Source of the DNA: Epiperipatus broadwayi | Taxonomy: Eukaryota; Onychophora; Udeonychophora; Euonychophora; Peripatidae | Length of the DNA: 64,000 nucleotides | Reading direction: 5' to 3' | Assembly (NCBI GenBank): GCA_028023455.1 | Contig: JAQFVV010006293.1 | Coordinates: 4,296,059 to 4,360,058 of the forward strand | Shown here: positions 25,591 to 38,068 of the stretch, piece after piece | Numbering within the stretch: position 1 is the first letter of the stretch | Layout: each line of letters opens with the position of its first letter | The notes under the pieces: model-generated | Database searches by the model: none | The model's input: the letters and a program-made list of their open reading frames with translations, nothing else | Told to the model about the DNA's origin: nothing | Program-made: the position numbers and the translations under genes

Positions 25591-26589
25591 GTTCATATGT
25601 TTCATGAATATGTAGTTGAATGTTAGTTTTTATATCTAAAAAGAATATGTTTAGTAAAAAAAATATTTAATTGGGTTTAAAGTTTATATGTAGGATAATA
25701 AAAACTAATTTATAAGTAATTAACACAACCATTTAAAGTGATTGGTGTCAATGAATAGTGAAGAAAGTATAGGATATAGTTATAAAAAAACTAGATTAAA
25801 GGTTGATTTTATAGAAATTTTAAATTAAACATAGCTCACTGTATATGTAAACAAAACAAAGGCAGTAAATCGATCCCAGGCTATAAATTAAAAGTAATCT
25901 AAATTTTGAACAAAGCATCAAGAATAGAATTAATTCATCCATTCTTGGAGGCTGTAATATTTTATAAGCCTACCTTTGTCAACATTGGTGGTAAGTTGAT
26001 GATATCTAGTCTAAAAAATGACTAAATTATTGAAATTTATATATATTGGTATGAAAAAAGGATTTTCTATTTACATGCCCCACAAACTGGGCAAGCCAAA
26101 TGTAAACACTGGTCACCAGAGATGAGTAATGAACAGATGTCTCATGTTTGGGCTAGAAAAATTTTATCTGCTAATAAGGGACAAAATATTTTTCAATGTG
26201 TAATTTTAACTCTTCTACTAAGATAGGCATGTGTATTTAAATAAATATATGTCAGAATCAAAGAGCATTTTATGGATTCCAAAATATATTAAAAATAAAT
26301 AAGTACTATATATGTTTAATGTGTCAGAGTAAATTTACTACAAGTACCTTAGCAACTCTAACATGTGACTAGACAAATTAATAATAATAATAAGTGATAA
26401 TCTTATAAGTAAAAAAAATACAAAAACCAAATTTAATATAAAAATATTCTTTTATTTACAGTTAAGTCATATAATGATATAAAGAAAATAATAAGTTTAT
26501 TTTTTTTTTTTTTACATTAAAATTATTATAATTTACAAGTTCTGGATGAATCAATTTAGTTAAGATCCAAACAGTGTTTTCTATGACTT
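25591..26589. other. Intron 2 sequence, nothing recognised
   Basis: AT-rich; A- and T-runs near 26440-26515. No gene is supported. Confidence 0.5.
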
Positions 26590-26680
26590 CTAAACATCTC
26601 ATGATCACCATTTCTTATGCTTGCTCATAACTGATATTAAAACAGGCACTACTGTATGGAGAATTTTGCCTGTTTTTTCT
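26590..26680. mobile_element. MITE family E fragment
   Basis: Contains 'catgatcaccatttcttatg' and 'ggcactactgtatggaga', which are respectively the inner-junction and terminal motifs of the family E composite at 6208-7292. The rest of the element is missing. Confidence 0.6.
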
Positions 26681-27019
26681 ATGACCTAAAAGAAATATTT
26701 TAATAAGGATTATTAAAATATAAAAATTAAAATTATTTAATATTATAATAAAGAATGTGACTTAGAGATAATTAATATGCATGTTTCCCAGGTAAAGGAT
26801 TTTTCAACAACTGATATTTATTTCTCAAATATATTTAACTTATCTATTTTTATATATGTAAAACTCCAAAGAAAGCTAACTTAAATTAATAAATGACAAT
26901 TTATTCTCTGAAGTGGATAAAGGCAAAACATTACAAAGATACACGTATATATTTACTTGTAAATATATATAATAAGAGGCATTTGTCATCTTTAAATATA
27001 TATATTGTAACTGTCAGAA

Positions 27020-27355
27020 TTGCACAACCCACATGTAAGTTACCTGAGGACAATTTACATAAGCATTCCACATTATGACATCACAGAATACCAATCTTTT
27101 TTTTACAGCCTACTAAGATCAGGAAAAAAACAAGAGTATTTTAACTATTTACTTAAGTTATTGATTGCAAAAAATGATGACAAACTTCCAAAAATAATAA
27201 GACAAACACAATTTATTATGCATATACAACAGATCACACATGCTGGAATGACCTTAGTTAATAAATTTATGGTCGAGTTAAATGATTTGCATAGATTTGC
27301 ATACAAAATACTGCTCTGTATTACTAATGACAAAGGCTATGAATATGGGAGTTAA
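27020..27355 (+). other. Orphan 111-codon frame of unknown identity
   Basis: An open frame of 111 codons from ATG to TAA, long for non-coding DNA this AT-rich. The sequence is rich in Ile, Lys, Leu and Tyr with no recognised motif, signal peptide or cysteine pattern. No flanking splice sites were judged convincing. It may be chance or part of a decayed element, and no function is proposed. Confidence 0.2.
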
Positions 27356-29820
27356 CATATCCCAAAAGCCCTAAGCCAAATATTATTATTATTTATTAGT
27401 TTAATAACTTCACCATTTTGCATTAAAGTGCAATATAATTATTATAAATTAATTTATAGTAAATGAACCTTTCTAATTTTATTCACAGATATAGTATATG
27501 GTAGTATAAAGGTTTGAAACAAATGATTGATAGTCACTAATTTAGAATACTATTCATGTTAATCATTTTAATAGATTCCAGTCTACTGCATAGACACTTA
27601 ACTGCTCTCAACTCTCATATATGCTGTACATAGACAACTGATCCTGTTTAATGATGATAATACAAGCTTATAAACTAAGAATTATCTTACTAATTTACTG
27701 CTGCAATCAATTCCAGGTTATGATATTAGTATGCAATAAATAATAAAATTGTAAAATACAGGATATTCACATCTGTACTACTATGGTATCTATATAAGAG
27801 CAAATACATGTGATAATTGTTTGCCTACAGTAGGAATTAATAATCTATTGTGTATATAGCAGACAGTGATCAGCAGTCACATTTGTATCAATATGACACA
27901 TACGAAGTAAAATAGATGATAAATGGTAGGAATTAAATTAACAACCATACATCACTATTTAAATAAGGTAATGATTGTAAGGGATCAGCATTATATAAAA
28001 ATGAGTTTCAAATGTATCTTGTAACCCAAATTGATGGATTGACAGCTGTACATTATTATCAATCATAATAATTTAAATACAATACTAGTTAAAGCTGACA
28101 TCTATTTAACAGAACCCTAATCTAGCTTGTCTATGCAGCAGACTTGCCTCCCATTCATGATTTTAAAATTTTACTGGTTTAAAAAATTATTATTAATTAA
28201 ATAAAGTGGCACAGCAAGAAATCATGATTATAAGCTAATCGATTTTAGAATAATTTTTGTGTATTTATCACTGACTAACTTGTGGCATAAAAGTAGAACA
28301 AACTACCATCTCTTTCCATACATGCTCATAAATAGATTAATTACATAGCAGTCCATTAATATATTACATTAGATCAGAGATAATAATTAACTAAGTATTA
28401 GTTTAAAAGTTATACTTATTCTTGCAGGTTAACAGTTCATATTCAGTCTTTAGATATTTGCAGAGTTGTTTTTTTACCATAGATATAATGAATAAAGGTT
28501 TAATGGACATCCAAATTCTGGCAATGATTTCATCTTGGTTTAATGGCTGGTTCATCGAGTGGCATTGGGCATTAGATTTTTAATCATATGATGTTGATAC
28601 ATAGTAGACACATATTCAGATAGTTTCTTCTGTTTTGATGGATTTTTTCTTGTGACTCACTGATGGGTTTTCAGCTTTCCCTCTGCCAGCTTGACAGAGT
28701 GAAGCAGATCATTGCTTCTCTATTTTTGCATGTTAAACTTGCTGGAACTAGCAGTTATTAATTAATTAAAGTAAAATAATAATAATAATTGATGAATAAT
28801 GGCATAAAGATAATCATTGGAAGAACAAAGACAGACTGAAGATAGAATAATCACTGGCAGAATCAAGATAGAATAATACTGAATGTAATTTCCAGCACTA
28901 TTTATATTATTTTGAGCTATCTTATCAGTAAATTTGGGTTCATCTCTTGTTGTTTGAATCCTTTGATTTATTAGCCATAGATAACTTCCATTAATTTTAT
29001 TGAGGTCTGAGTTTATTTGTCCAAGGCCTATTTTCAAACTCATATTTTTGAGCAGGAAGCATTTTAAAATAAATTATTTCAATCATTTATCTTCTAAAAT
29101 TTAATCTAGCAATCTGTTTACCAGCATTTTAATTACCTTTTCTAGAGTATCATTTCCACTCTTTTTTATTGTTAAAAGAAAAAAACATTACTTTAAAATT
29201 AAATTTAAAATCAATTATCTTTTTCAATTTTAGAAAATATTTTACATTTAACACAAAATAACTTTTATAATTAATTAAACCATATTCATTCATCTATGCA
29301 TTTATAATAGATATGTAATTTTTATTCATAAAAAATATTAAACTTTTACACTTAAATTTTATTCATAATTTTTAACATTTGAACATAAAGTATATATATA
29401 TTCATTTTATTATGTTAAGCAAAAGCAACTAAAGTAACTAAATTTTTATATAAATGTATTACATTTTAATAAAGCATCTTCCTTATTTCATAATACAAAT
29501 TTTAACACACACTCATTTCATTGGCAATGTTAAAATTATAACTATCAATAATGATTTAATCTATTATTTCAATTATCTTGTTATTTATTTATTTATTTAT
29601 TTTAAACAACTTTATACACTTAAAATGCAAATAAAAGAAAACGTTAACTTTATCAATATGCTACAATAAAAAACTTGAGATGGAAAAAACAAATTTACAC
29701 ATGAAATGAAATGGACACAACACTTGTTTTTAAAAGTTCGATATGTGATGGCAATTATGTACAGTTACTAAAATTTCTTTTATTTTTAAAAATCACTCAT
29801 TTTGGAATTCATAATGGGTA
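27356..29820. other. Intron 2 sequence, nothing recognised
   Basis: No supported gene. Parts of 27540-28700 have slightly more balanced composition than the surroundings but show no frame or known repeat. Confidence 0.45.
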
Positions 29821-29833
29821 CCAAAGAAGCAAT
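29821..29833. repeat. Target-site duplication, left copy (RTE LINE)
   Basis: CCAAAGAAGCAAT, exactly repeated at 33102-33114, on the far side of the LINE. A 13-bp exact pair bounding the element defines its limits. Confidence 0.85.
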
Positions 29834-32800
29834 CATCATCATTATCAACCATTATCAATCCACTGCAGGATGAAGGTCTCTCCAAGTTTAATCCATCTTC
29901 TCCGATCTTTAGCTTCTCTTCTCCACATCACCCCTACACATTTTCTTATTTCATCCATCCATCTTACATGTGGTCTCCTTCTGGGTCTTTTACAATCTCT
30001 TGGAATCCAGTTTAAAATTTCAATTGTCCATCTATTATCATCTCTTCTAGCAATATGTCCAGCCCAACTCCACTTCAATCTTTTAATTTTTTTAATGAGG
30101 TCAGTAACACCTGTTTGTTCTCTTACCCATACATTGCGTTTTCGATCTCTTCTTGTTACTCCCAACATACATCTCTCCATACTTCTTTGAGTGGTCTGAA
30201 GTCTCTGTATTGATCTTCTATTAAGTGTCCAAGTCTCAGATCCATAAGTAAGAACTGGTAAAACACATTTGTTAAAAACCTTTCTTTTCAAACACATAGG
30301 CATATTTCCTTTTAATATCAAGTTATTTCTACCAAAAGCACTCCAACCAAGTTTAATTCTATGATTAATTTCCTCTATTATGTTTCCATCTGTATTAATA
30401 ATAAGACCAAGGTCTTTGTAACTCTTAACTTCTTCTAATTCATCATAATCAATCTTTATTTTCATATTTTGAGCAAATCGATTAAACATTACTTTAGTCT
30501 TTTTAACATTTATCTTTAATCCTACTTTCCTACTTTCATCTGATAACTCCTGCAACATTTCCTGCAGCTCTGAAGCATTATTTGCAAAAACAACTACATC
30601 ATCTGCGAAATCTAAATGACTTAAATAATCTCCATTTACTTTCACTCCTTTAGTTTCCCATTTTAATCCACAAAATACTTCTTGCAGCACTGCTGTAAAA
30701 AGTTTTGGAGATATGGAGTCACCTTGTCTTACACCTTTCTCAATGTTGACTTTCCCAGTATCATTATGTAATCTAATTGTTGCTGTTGCATTTTTATAAA
30801 TATTCTTTAAAATATGACAATATCCTGGATCTATACCTTGATGATCCAATGCTTTAATCACTGAAGAAATGTTTATAGAATCAAATGCCTTTTCATAATC
30901 TACAAATCCAAAACATAATGACAACTCATATTCATTTGTCCTTTCTATAACTTCTCTCAATACTTGAATATGATCTAGTGTACTAAAACCACTTTTAAAT
31001 CCAGCTTGTTCTCTTGGTTGGTGAAAATCCAAGGTTCTCTGTAGACGAGTTGTAATTATCTTGGTAAAAATTTTATATAAAACTGATAAAAGGCTGATAG
31101 GTCAGTAATTTCTAATATCTTCTTTATCACCTTTTTTAAATATTAATATTATTACTGCATTCTTCCAATCATCCGGTACATCTTTATCATTTAGACATTT
31201 GGTATATAACTTTGCTAATATTTTTTCTGTTTCTTCACCTGCTTCTTTTAATATATCAATTATAATTCCATCATTACCTGGAGCCTTTCCTTTTTTCATA
31301 CATTTAATTGCATTTCTCACTTCTTCATTTAAAATTCTGGGCAATTCAGAAGATGTAATAGATATAGGAGGTACTTGTTCTTTATTACTATATAATTCTT
31401 GATAAAAATCTTCTACCAATTTCATAATGTCATCCCTCTTTTTAGTAATAATTCCATCTTTTTTCCTTATTGCAGATATAAATTTCCTACCAATACCAAA
31501 ATGTTGTTTTACATTCTTAAGACTTTTATTTTCTTCTACAGCTTTTCTTGCTAGTTCACAGTTATACTTTCTTATATCATTTTCAACTCTTTTTCGCACC
31601 ATTTTACAAAATTCGAGATATTCAATTCTTTTTAATGCATCATTCTTGCATATCTTCATATTCCTTCTTTTCTTCATAAGTTCTCTAGTCTCAGTAGAAA
31701 TTTTATTAGTCAATTGCTGCTTTTTTCTACCAGCTATCTTTGTTGCAGTTTTTAAAAGTGTATCAGTTATTTTCATATTAATTTCATTCAAATCTGAATC
31801 ATGTTCAAAATCTACTAATACTTGAAACCGATTTGTGAGTTCTAATTTAAATTCATTAGAATGTTTCTGAAGATTAGGAATATCAACTGTAAATATAGTT
31901 TTTCTTAATAATTTTTGTCTTTCTAGTTTTACATTAACATGTATCTTACCCCTTACTAATCGATGATCACTTCCTGTGTTAAATTTATTAAGAACATTAC
32001 AATCTTGAAATATGTATTTCCTGTTAGTCAAAATATAATCCAATTCTGCTGTACCTTCATTTGGATGCTTCCATGTCCATTTCCTTCCAACATTTTTCTC
32101 AAAAAAAGAATTCATAATATAAAGTTTTTCCTTCTCTGCAAACTCCACAAGTCTATGTCCTCTCTCATTTCTATTACCATAACCAAAATTACCTACAACA
32201 CTTTCATCTTTCATTTGTTTACCAATTCTAGCATTAAAATCTCCCATAACAATTTTAAAATGTTGTTTACTCTGATCAAAAGCCTTTTGTACATCCATAT
32301 AAAAATCTTCTACTACTTCATCACTGTGAGAACTTGTTGGGGCATAAACCTGAATTATCTGCATTTGATATCTGCTATTAAGTTGTATAACTAATCTTGC
32401 CACTCTGTCTGATACACCATCAATCTCCACAATATTGTTCTTCCACTTTTTATTTATAATGAATCCTACTCCACTTGTATTTCCAATATTTGTGCCTTTA
32501 TAATAGAGCATATGTCCACTTTTTAAATCAATTGTCTCTTCACCTTTTCTTCTAACTTCACAAAGTCCAGAGAGTTCTTCTTCTAATTCTTACAATCTTC
32601 CTTCACTTGAAAGTGATCTGCAGTTGTAAGTACCTAAATAAAAAGTCATCATCAAATGGCAGCCTCAGTCCGCCTCCAGGATATTCTTAGCACCCTCCGC
32701 CTTCGGCCACCAACCGCTGCCTTGGTTGGTGACTTTACAGCCTCCTGGGATTAAGGACCATGCTTTATTTTTGTCTGTCATAATTGTATAATTGGGAAAA

Positions 32801-33101
32801 ATCTTTATCATTTACACAAACATTCATTCTGCCTTATCAGGCACTGAGAAGAAAGACCATGGTGTTTCTTGATCTTAAACTCAGAGGTAAAAAGCCAATA
32901 AACTCACCATGCTGGCTAATGCGTGTTGGTGAGCAGCCCATCCATGTTCATATACTATATGAATAAACATATAGTAATAACAGCTGCAACGACAAGAACG
33001 TATGGAGTGGACATTAGGAATTTGCCCTGCTCGGTTCCTTTAAGGCCTCCAAGAGGAATCAAAGGGTCTCCTTTCAGTTAATAGCAAACTCCTTTCTGCA
33101 G
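29834..33101 (-). mobile_element. Full-length RTE-clade LINE, intron 2, antisense to host gene
   Basis: This 3268-bp element is bounded by a 13-bp exact target-site duplication. On the - strand it has a ~450-bp 5' UTR of higher GC content (32653-33101), one long APE-RT frame, and a very short 3' UTR ending in GATGAT-like repeats, typical of RTE elements. The fragment at 44434-44705 is a 5'-truncated member of the same family. The nearly open frame, intact target duplication and full length point to a fairly recent insertion. Being antisense within a host intron, it should not strongly disturb host transcript termination. Confidence 0.93.
29845..32652 (-). pseudogene. RTE-type endonuclease/reverse transcriptase, two nonsense mutations
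   Basis: One frame of 936 codons reads from ATG at 32652 to the stop at 29845. It is interrupted only by TAA at codon 21 (32592-32590) and TGA at 31104-31102. The APE endonuclease comes first: GDFNARIG near residues 137-144, LDYIL near 204-208 and SDHR near 228-231. The reverse transcriptase follows: [13 protein letters not shown], then NY-stop-PIS where NYRPIS is expected, VDYEKAFD (584-591), RQGDSISPKLF (642-652) and FADD (682-685). The C-terminus carries the RTE-type region with GHIARRDDNRW and RRPHVRWMD. The TGA fits a CGA (Arg) to TGA transition. The RQGDSISPKLF form of motif B is characteristic of the RTE clade. The enzyme would nick the target and prime reverse transcription; this copy encodes no full-length protein. 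Confidence 0.92.
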
Positions 33102-33114
33102 CCAAAGAAGCAAT
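33102..33114. repeat. Target-site duplication, right copy (RTE LINE)
   Basis: Exact second copy of the 13-bp sequence at 29821-29833. It marks the 5' end of the - strand element and shows that the insertion is not 5'-truncated or rearranged at this end. Confidence 0.85.
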
Positions 33115-34765
33115 ATTGATAAATAAATTGAAAAATAGTATAATAAATAGAAAAGCAATAAATACTGATATATATATAGCTCATGAAAAATCATATTATA
33201 TTAAACTTTCATATTACTTTATAGTTGATAAGAACTACTACATAATCGAAAGCACTATTGATTAATTATTAGTATTTTTACTGTTAAAATTATTTGGAAC
33301 TTACATGTAGTATATTTGTAATGAAGAAATTAACCGAAAGTAGTTCTGCGTATTTAAGGATTGTTTATAATAGTTTGTAAACCGTTAAATTTATTATTTC
33401 AATTATAATTACAATTTTGTTTTAATTAGCGGACATTTTATTTATTATATATATAGAGAAAAGCATTGATATTGTTATAATATTTTGTTGATAAAAATGT
33501 TTGAAATTGTTAATATATTTACAAAATAGACTTCTTTAATTATTTAAAATAAGTATGTGTGTGTTTTTAAATTCTACATATTAAGACTGAAAATAAGATT
33601 TAAAATAGCGGAAACATCTCAAATTCTTTTGACAATTAAATATAGAATTACCAAGGCATTTTCATGTGTTTTTGGAAGCAAGATGTTTGTTTTACATATC
33701 AAGTCCAGATCATGCCTTTTAAATAGATATTTAATTTTTCTTAGCTAGAGGATAAAACAAAAAGTAAAAAACAATTCACTTCATGAGATAACTGGAAAGC
33801 CTGATAAGCAATTTCTTGTCTTTGAATATTTTAATGGAAGAGGTTTTTACCCTGAAGTCAAATATTTAAAAACTGTTTATATATAAAAACCAATTTATAA
33901 AAGTTGTAAACTGTTAAGCACAACACAAATATATCTATATTTATTTTTAAAATCTTATTTTATTTATCTTAAAAGTAGTTAATATTTTCTCACAGTCACT
34001 GGACAATTTCTATTTTCAATGTTATAATGATTTTCATATTACCTAAATATTTTATTTAATAGTTAGAACATTGATTTTAAAGATATAAATTCTATTTTTA
34101 ATATAATATTTTTTATAATAACAAAATTAAAAAATCACTACTGTGTTATCTTCTCATGCTGCAATAATATATTAATCTGTCTATGATAAGAGTGAAGACG
34201 TCTTAATCATTTACGCATTAAGTAAGTTAATATATGTTTAATATAAATACAAACAGATTTTTGTAAATTTATAATTAGTTAAATTTTATCATGGCATAAG
34301 ATTATGAGCTTTACTTTTTTTTAAATGTTATTTAAGCAACTACTTTGAAAGTTTCAACAATTAAATTAGTTTGAGCGTAAAGTTTTAAAATAAACAAATG
34401 TTCAGTCAAAATTGACTAATACAAAAAAAGTAAAGCTAATTTAGTAGTAAATTAAGGGAATAATTTTATCTTTTTTTTGTTACGAAAAATAATAAACAAA
34501 CTAAAACTCTACCTACCCGCATTGCCTTTACCATTTGTATTGTCATTGTATTTATTGGATTACTCAGTGATGAAAAAGTTAAGTAAAATTAAAATAAAGT
34601 TTTACATACTGTTTCTTTCTCTGCCTTTCTTTCTTTCTCTACATACACACGAACACACCCACATATATCACAAAGTCAAAAATTTTAATGTATTTTGAAC
34701 ACATTCTTTAATATATTGAGCATTTTAATTAATTAATTATTTTTTGAATATTATATTATTTATAG
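33115..34765. other. End of intron 2, nothing recognised
   Basis: AT-rich with no supported ORF; ends in TTATTTATAG, the acceptor for exon 3. Confidence 0.5.
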
Positions 34766-34915
34766 ATGACTATAATCCATGTGCTATTGGAAAACCTCTT
34801 AAATATAAAAATTCAAATTTAAGTATGACGTGTGGATTTGACAAAGAAAAATGTCCTGCAGGATTTGTTTGTAAAATGGACCCCTCATTTTCAATTTCAG
34901 CTTGCTGTTTTAAGG
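34766..34915 (+). CDS. Exon 3 of secreted cysteine-rich protein: lustrin-type module 2
   Basis: This 150-base, phase 1-1 exon (50 codons) has acceptor TTTATAG|ATGA and donor AAGG|GTAAAT. It is the best match in the window to the lustrin cysteine-rich repeat. CAIGKPLKY supplies C-x2-G-x-P-L, followed by MTC, then KCPAGFVCK (the C-P-x3-C core), then SACC. Its six cysteines, at positions 6, 23, 30, 36, 47 and 48, would make three disulfides, the expected number for one module. A sequon NLS is present. It follows exon 2 after an 18.8-kb intron that contains the RTE LINE and several MITEs. The symmetric phase means it can be spliced in or skipped without changing frame. Confidence 0.8.
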
Positions 34916-35342
34916 GTAAATATAAAAACTTGTATTTAAATAATAATGTTTGTGTGCTTTTTAAAACTAATATAATAAAATATTTTAAACCATAGATTAT
35001 TTGATATTTAATTAATGCACTATTTTAGATTTCTTAACAACCAAAAAGTTTTGAAAGCAGCCCTAAGTAAAATTAAAATCTTTATTAATTCGATCATTCA
35101 TATCTGTATATGTAAGAAATCAAATGATGCATAACATTATACCAGTAAGAATAAATAAAACAGAAAATCATATAATTTTAAAATACTAGCTAAATGCAAA
35201 AATTTACAAAAATTCTCTCTTAACTCTGATTTCATATATTAATAACTCACCTTTTCAACTGAAATTCGTGACAACTTTTAATAAAATTTTATTAGCTACT
35301 ATTTTAATGTTATATGATATTCCATTATATATGTATATAAAC
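34916..35342. other. Intron 3 start, nothing recognised
   Basis: AT-rich with no supported feature. Confidence 0.5.
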
Positions 35343-35504
35343 TCAATTACTTCTTTGCACAGTCATTTTAATATTTCAAATAGAAGACTAGTTTTTATCA
35401 GAAATATTATTGCAAAATGTAAGAAGTCAATTTGTCTGTAATTTCTGATGAAAACCAGTCTTCTGGCTGAAATATTAAAATGGCTGTGTAGAGAAGTAAT
35501 TGTG
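35343..35504. repeat. Foldback element, ~63-bp arms
   Basis: 'caattacttctttgcacagt' at 35343 and 'agactagtttttatcagaaa' further in pair with the inverted 'tttctgatgaaaaccagtct' and 'gtgtagagaagtaattgtg' (35441-35504). The spacer is about 35 bp. It is a small non-coding MITE-like hairpin. Confidence 0.75.
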
Positions 35505-35556
35505 TTTTTATTTTTATTAATCTTTTCTTTAGTTAATTAATATAGTTATTATTTTC

Positions 35557-35584
35557 ACACACACACACACACATATATATATAT
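35557..35584. repeat. (CA)n(TA)n microsatellite, insertion site of the 2.2-kb element
   Basis: An AC run followed by a TA run. The TA run resumes on the other side of the element at 37803, so the insertion split the repeat. Confidence 0.7.
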
Positions 35585-37802
35585 TGTAACGAACACAGAC
35601 GTTCGTTACATTGTGTTTTTTTTATATTTATTAAACATGAAAGTAAATCAAAAAGTTCGCATTTAAAAATTTTCTTTAAGAATTAAAAATTGAAATTAAA
35701 CATCATCTTAAACTCTTATATATTAAATCGCACAGATAATGAAAAATTATTAAAATAAAACTTTATTAAAGAAAAAGTATTTTAAAACTAAATTTTAAAA
35801 AGATTTGGAGATAAAATTATATCTTTAAATTTATCTTTAAATATATTTTTGATTTGGAAAACAGGTTAATTAATCAGAAATGGAAATGATAAATTTAATT
35901 AGTTAAATGTAAACCAGCCTTGGGCATTTAAATGTAAAAACACGGTCAGATAGGAAAACAATAGAAACTGTTAGCAAATAAGAAGAAATCTCTATGGAAT
36001 CGGACCACAGCGAAAGGACCATCGCATCGGTGACGTAATGTAAATTCAATCCTTCACATTAATATAAAAGGAAAATTTGGAAATTATTAATCAGTAAGTG
36101 AGTTATTATGATTATTACGATGTGACAGATAGATGTTAGTGCGGAGGTGCGGGAGAAGAGATTGAAGGACGCACATTTAATCCCTTCAGTTTTGCTAGTA
36201 AAGAAAGAGAAATGAACTATCGTTTCCTACATTGAGGACCAATTAAACTAAAAAACCTCCGAATGAATAAATAAAACAACGGCTAAATGGATACCAATCT
36301 TAGGATGGCGGGGGAATTCATGTTCATGGCAAGCAATGGATAAAGATGAACTTTTTAAACCGTAAGAACTTTATAAATAATGAACATTAAATTAAAATTT
36401 TCCATATTTAAATGATTGCAATATTATCCTATCTGACCAACTTAATTTATTAATAATGTTATTTGATGTATTTTTTATTTATTTATTTAAAATCATTTCC
36501 ATTTATTTAATTTTGTTCTTTAAGTTTTATTATGATTTCTGTTTTCCGTTAAGTTAAATTATATAAATGTTAAACTTAAGTCGGGCGTGAATGGCTGTAT
36601 AGATTTGTAAAGTTATATTAGGGGAGGGTAATCTTAGGTTATTTGTTTCGTGGTTAAATTGGGTCAATGGATTGGATATATTGGTGTGATTAGTAGATGT
36701 AATATTGATTCGCTACGGGCAGAATCGCTTCATACGCCGCACACTTCCGTTTGCCTATGGAAGGAATTATAAGTCGGATACCGCAGTTCCTTTCTATGGA
36801 GTTTTTTGTTTTATTGCTCTTCTTTGCAGATAGATGTAATATTCCTATCTCATAAGAGGCAATTTCTTCCCTTAACCTTTTGTGCTGCCGTATTTTATTA
36901 CATTGAATACATCGATATATCAGATGAATTGATGCCAGTTTGACTGCGAATTTTAGCCTAAGGTTAAATAGGGATAGAATATTTTATTTTCAAATGCAAA
37001 TCTATGTGGTCTATTCATACTTGACCCTAAATAAAAATGCATTAAATTTAAGTTGTTTATAGATGCTTGCATGGATTGGTTATCGGTTAAGTATGTTTTG
37101 GGTTTTCATATTTGATCAAAATATATAGACATTCGATAAATAATGATACCTTACGGTGAGTATCTAAAATGTATTTATTCGGATGTCTTTTAAGTTATTG
37201 GTGACAATGCAAGTATCTTATGGTGAATACTAATGGGTTACGTATAAATTTCCCTCCGCAATTGTCAGTAATCAATAATTTTGTATTTTGATCATTTATG
37301 TTTACTTTGAAATGTTTTTGACCATGAAATCTATGTAACCGATCTATATTCAACATTATAAACAAGCTTTCATAAATTTATCTGTGCGAACTTAATTAAA
37401 ATGTAAAATTAGAATATAATAGTAATTAAATGTAAATTAAAGTCAAAAATCAAAGTTAAAAATAATGTTAAATGTTAAAATGTAAAACTAATACTAAAAT
37501 AATTTTAAATCTTATATATATGTGCATAAATAAATGTTTGTATGTTAATTACTGGCAGTGGCTTATTTTATTTATTTTTTAAATGTTGAAATCTAATTAG
37601 ATAAGATATGATATTATTTAATCTCTGCTATTCCACTGAGCTAGTGACATGGGCTAACGACCGGAACCAAAAATTTAAAAAAAAATTTTTTTTTTTTTTT
37701 GACTTTCGTATCTGCCTACTTTATAAATTTTTCTAGGTTCAAATGCCTAGATGGCGCCCCGTAGTGCAGTTTACGTTAAGTCCCTTTCTCCGGATCGTTA
37801 CA
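35585..37802. mobile_element. Non-coding TG...CA element with left-terminal hairpin, copy 1 (2218 bp)
   Basis: The element begins TGTAACGA and ends TCGTTACA, an 8-bp terminal inverted repeat with TG/CA ends, and is flanked on both sides by (TA)n. The first 26 bases form a hairpin: TGTAACGAAC pairs perfectly with GTTCGTTACA over a 6-base loop. Internally it is richer in CpG than the surroundings, for example around 36001-36030, 36710-36790 and 37740-37800. No ORF of note is present. It may be a long solo LTR of an LTR retrotransposon or a non-autonomous DNA element. The boundaries are inferred from the ends and from the split microsatellite. Confidence 0.6.
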
Positions 37803-38068
37803 ATATATATATATATAAACTTTGATATTACTGATGAACAACCAATAAATTAATCCACCATGGGTGTTTTCTAACATAATTACTAGTGATTCAGATTTTT
37901 AAAAATACAAAATAAATATTATTAATGTATTAAAATAAATATTAGAAAGTTAAACAAAGTTATTGTGATGTGATGTGATGCACTGTGACTTCTCCTTAAA
38001 TGGAGTCAGGAATCTCTCAGCAGTTATGCCCAGAGAAGCCACTTTACCTTCCTTTTCCATTCTCCAAC

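Noticed and set aside
29711-32394. Several + strand frames (e.g. 29711-30190, 31427-31825, 31963-32394)
   Set aside because: They are antisense shadows of the RTE element ORF on the - strand.
37752-37770. TGGCGCC string resembling a retroviral tRNA primer-binding site
   Set aside because: It lies ~50 bp inside the right end of the element with no LTR immediately upstream and no match beyond the first bases.
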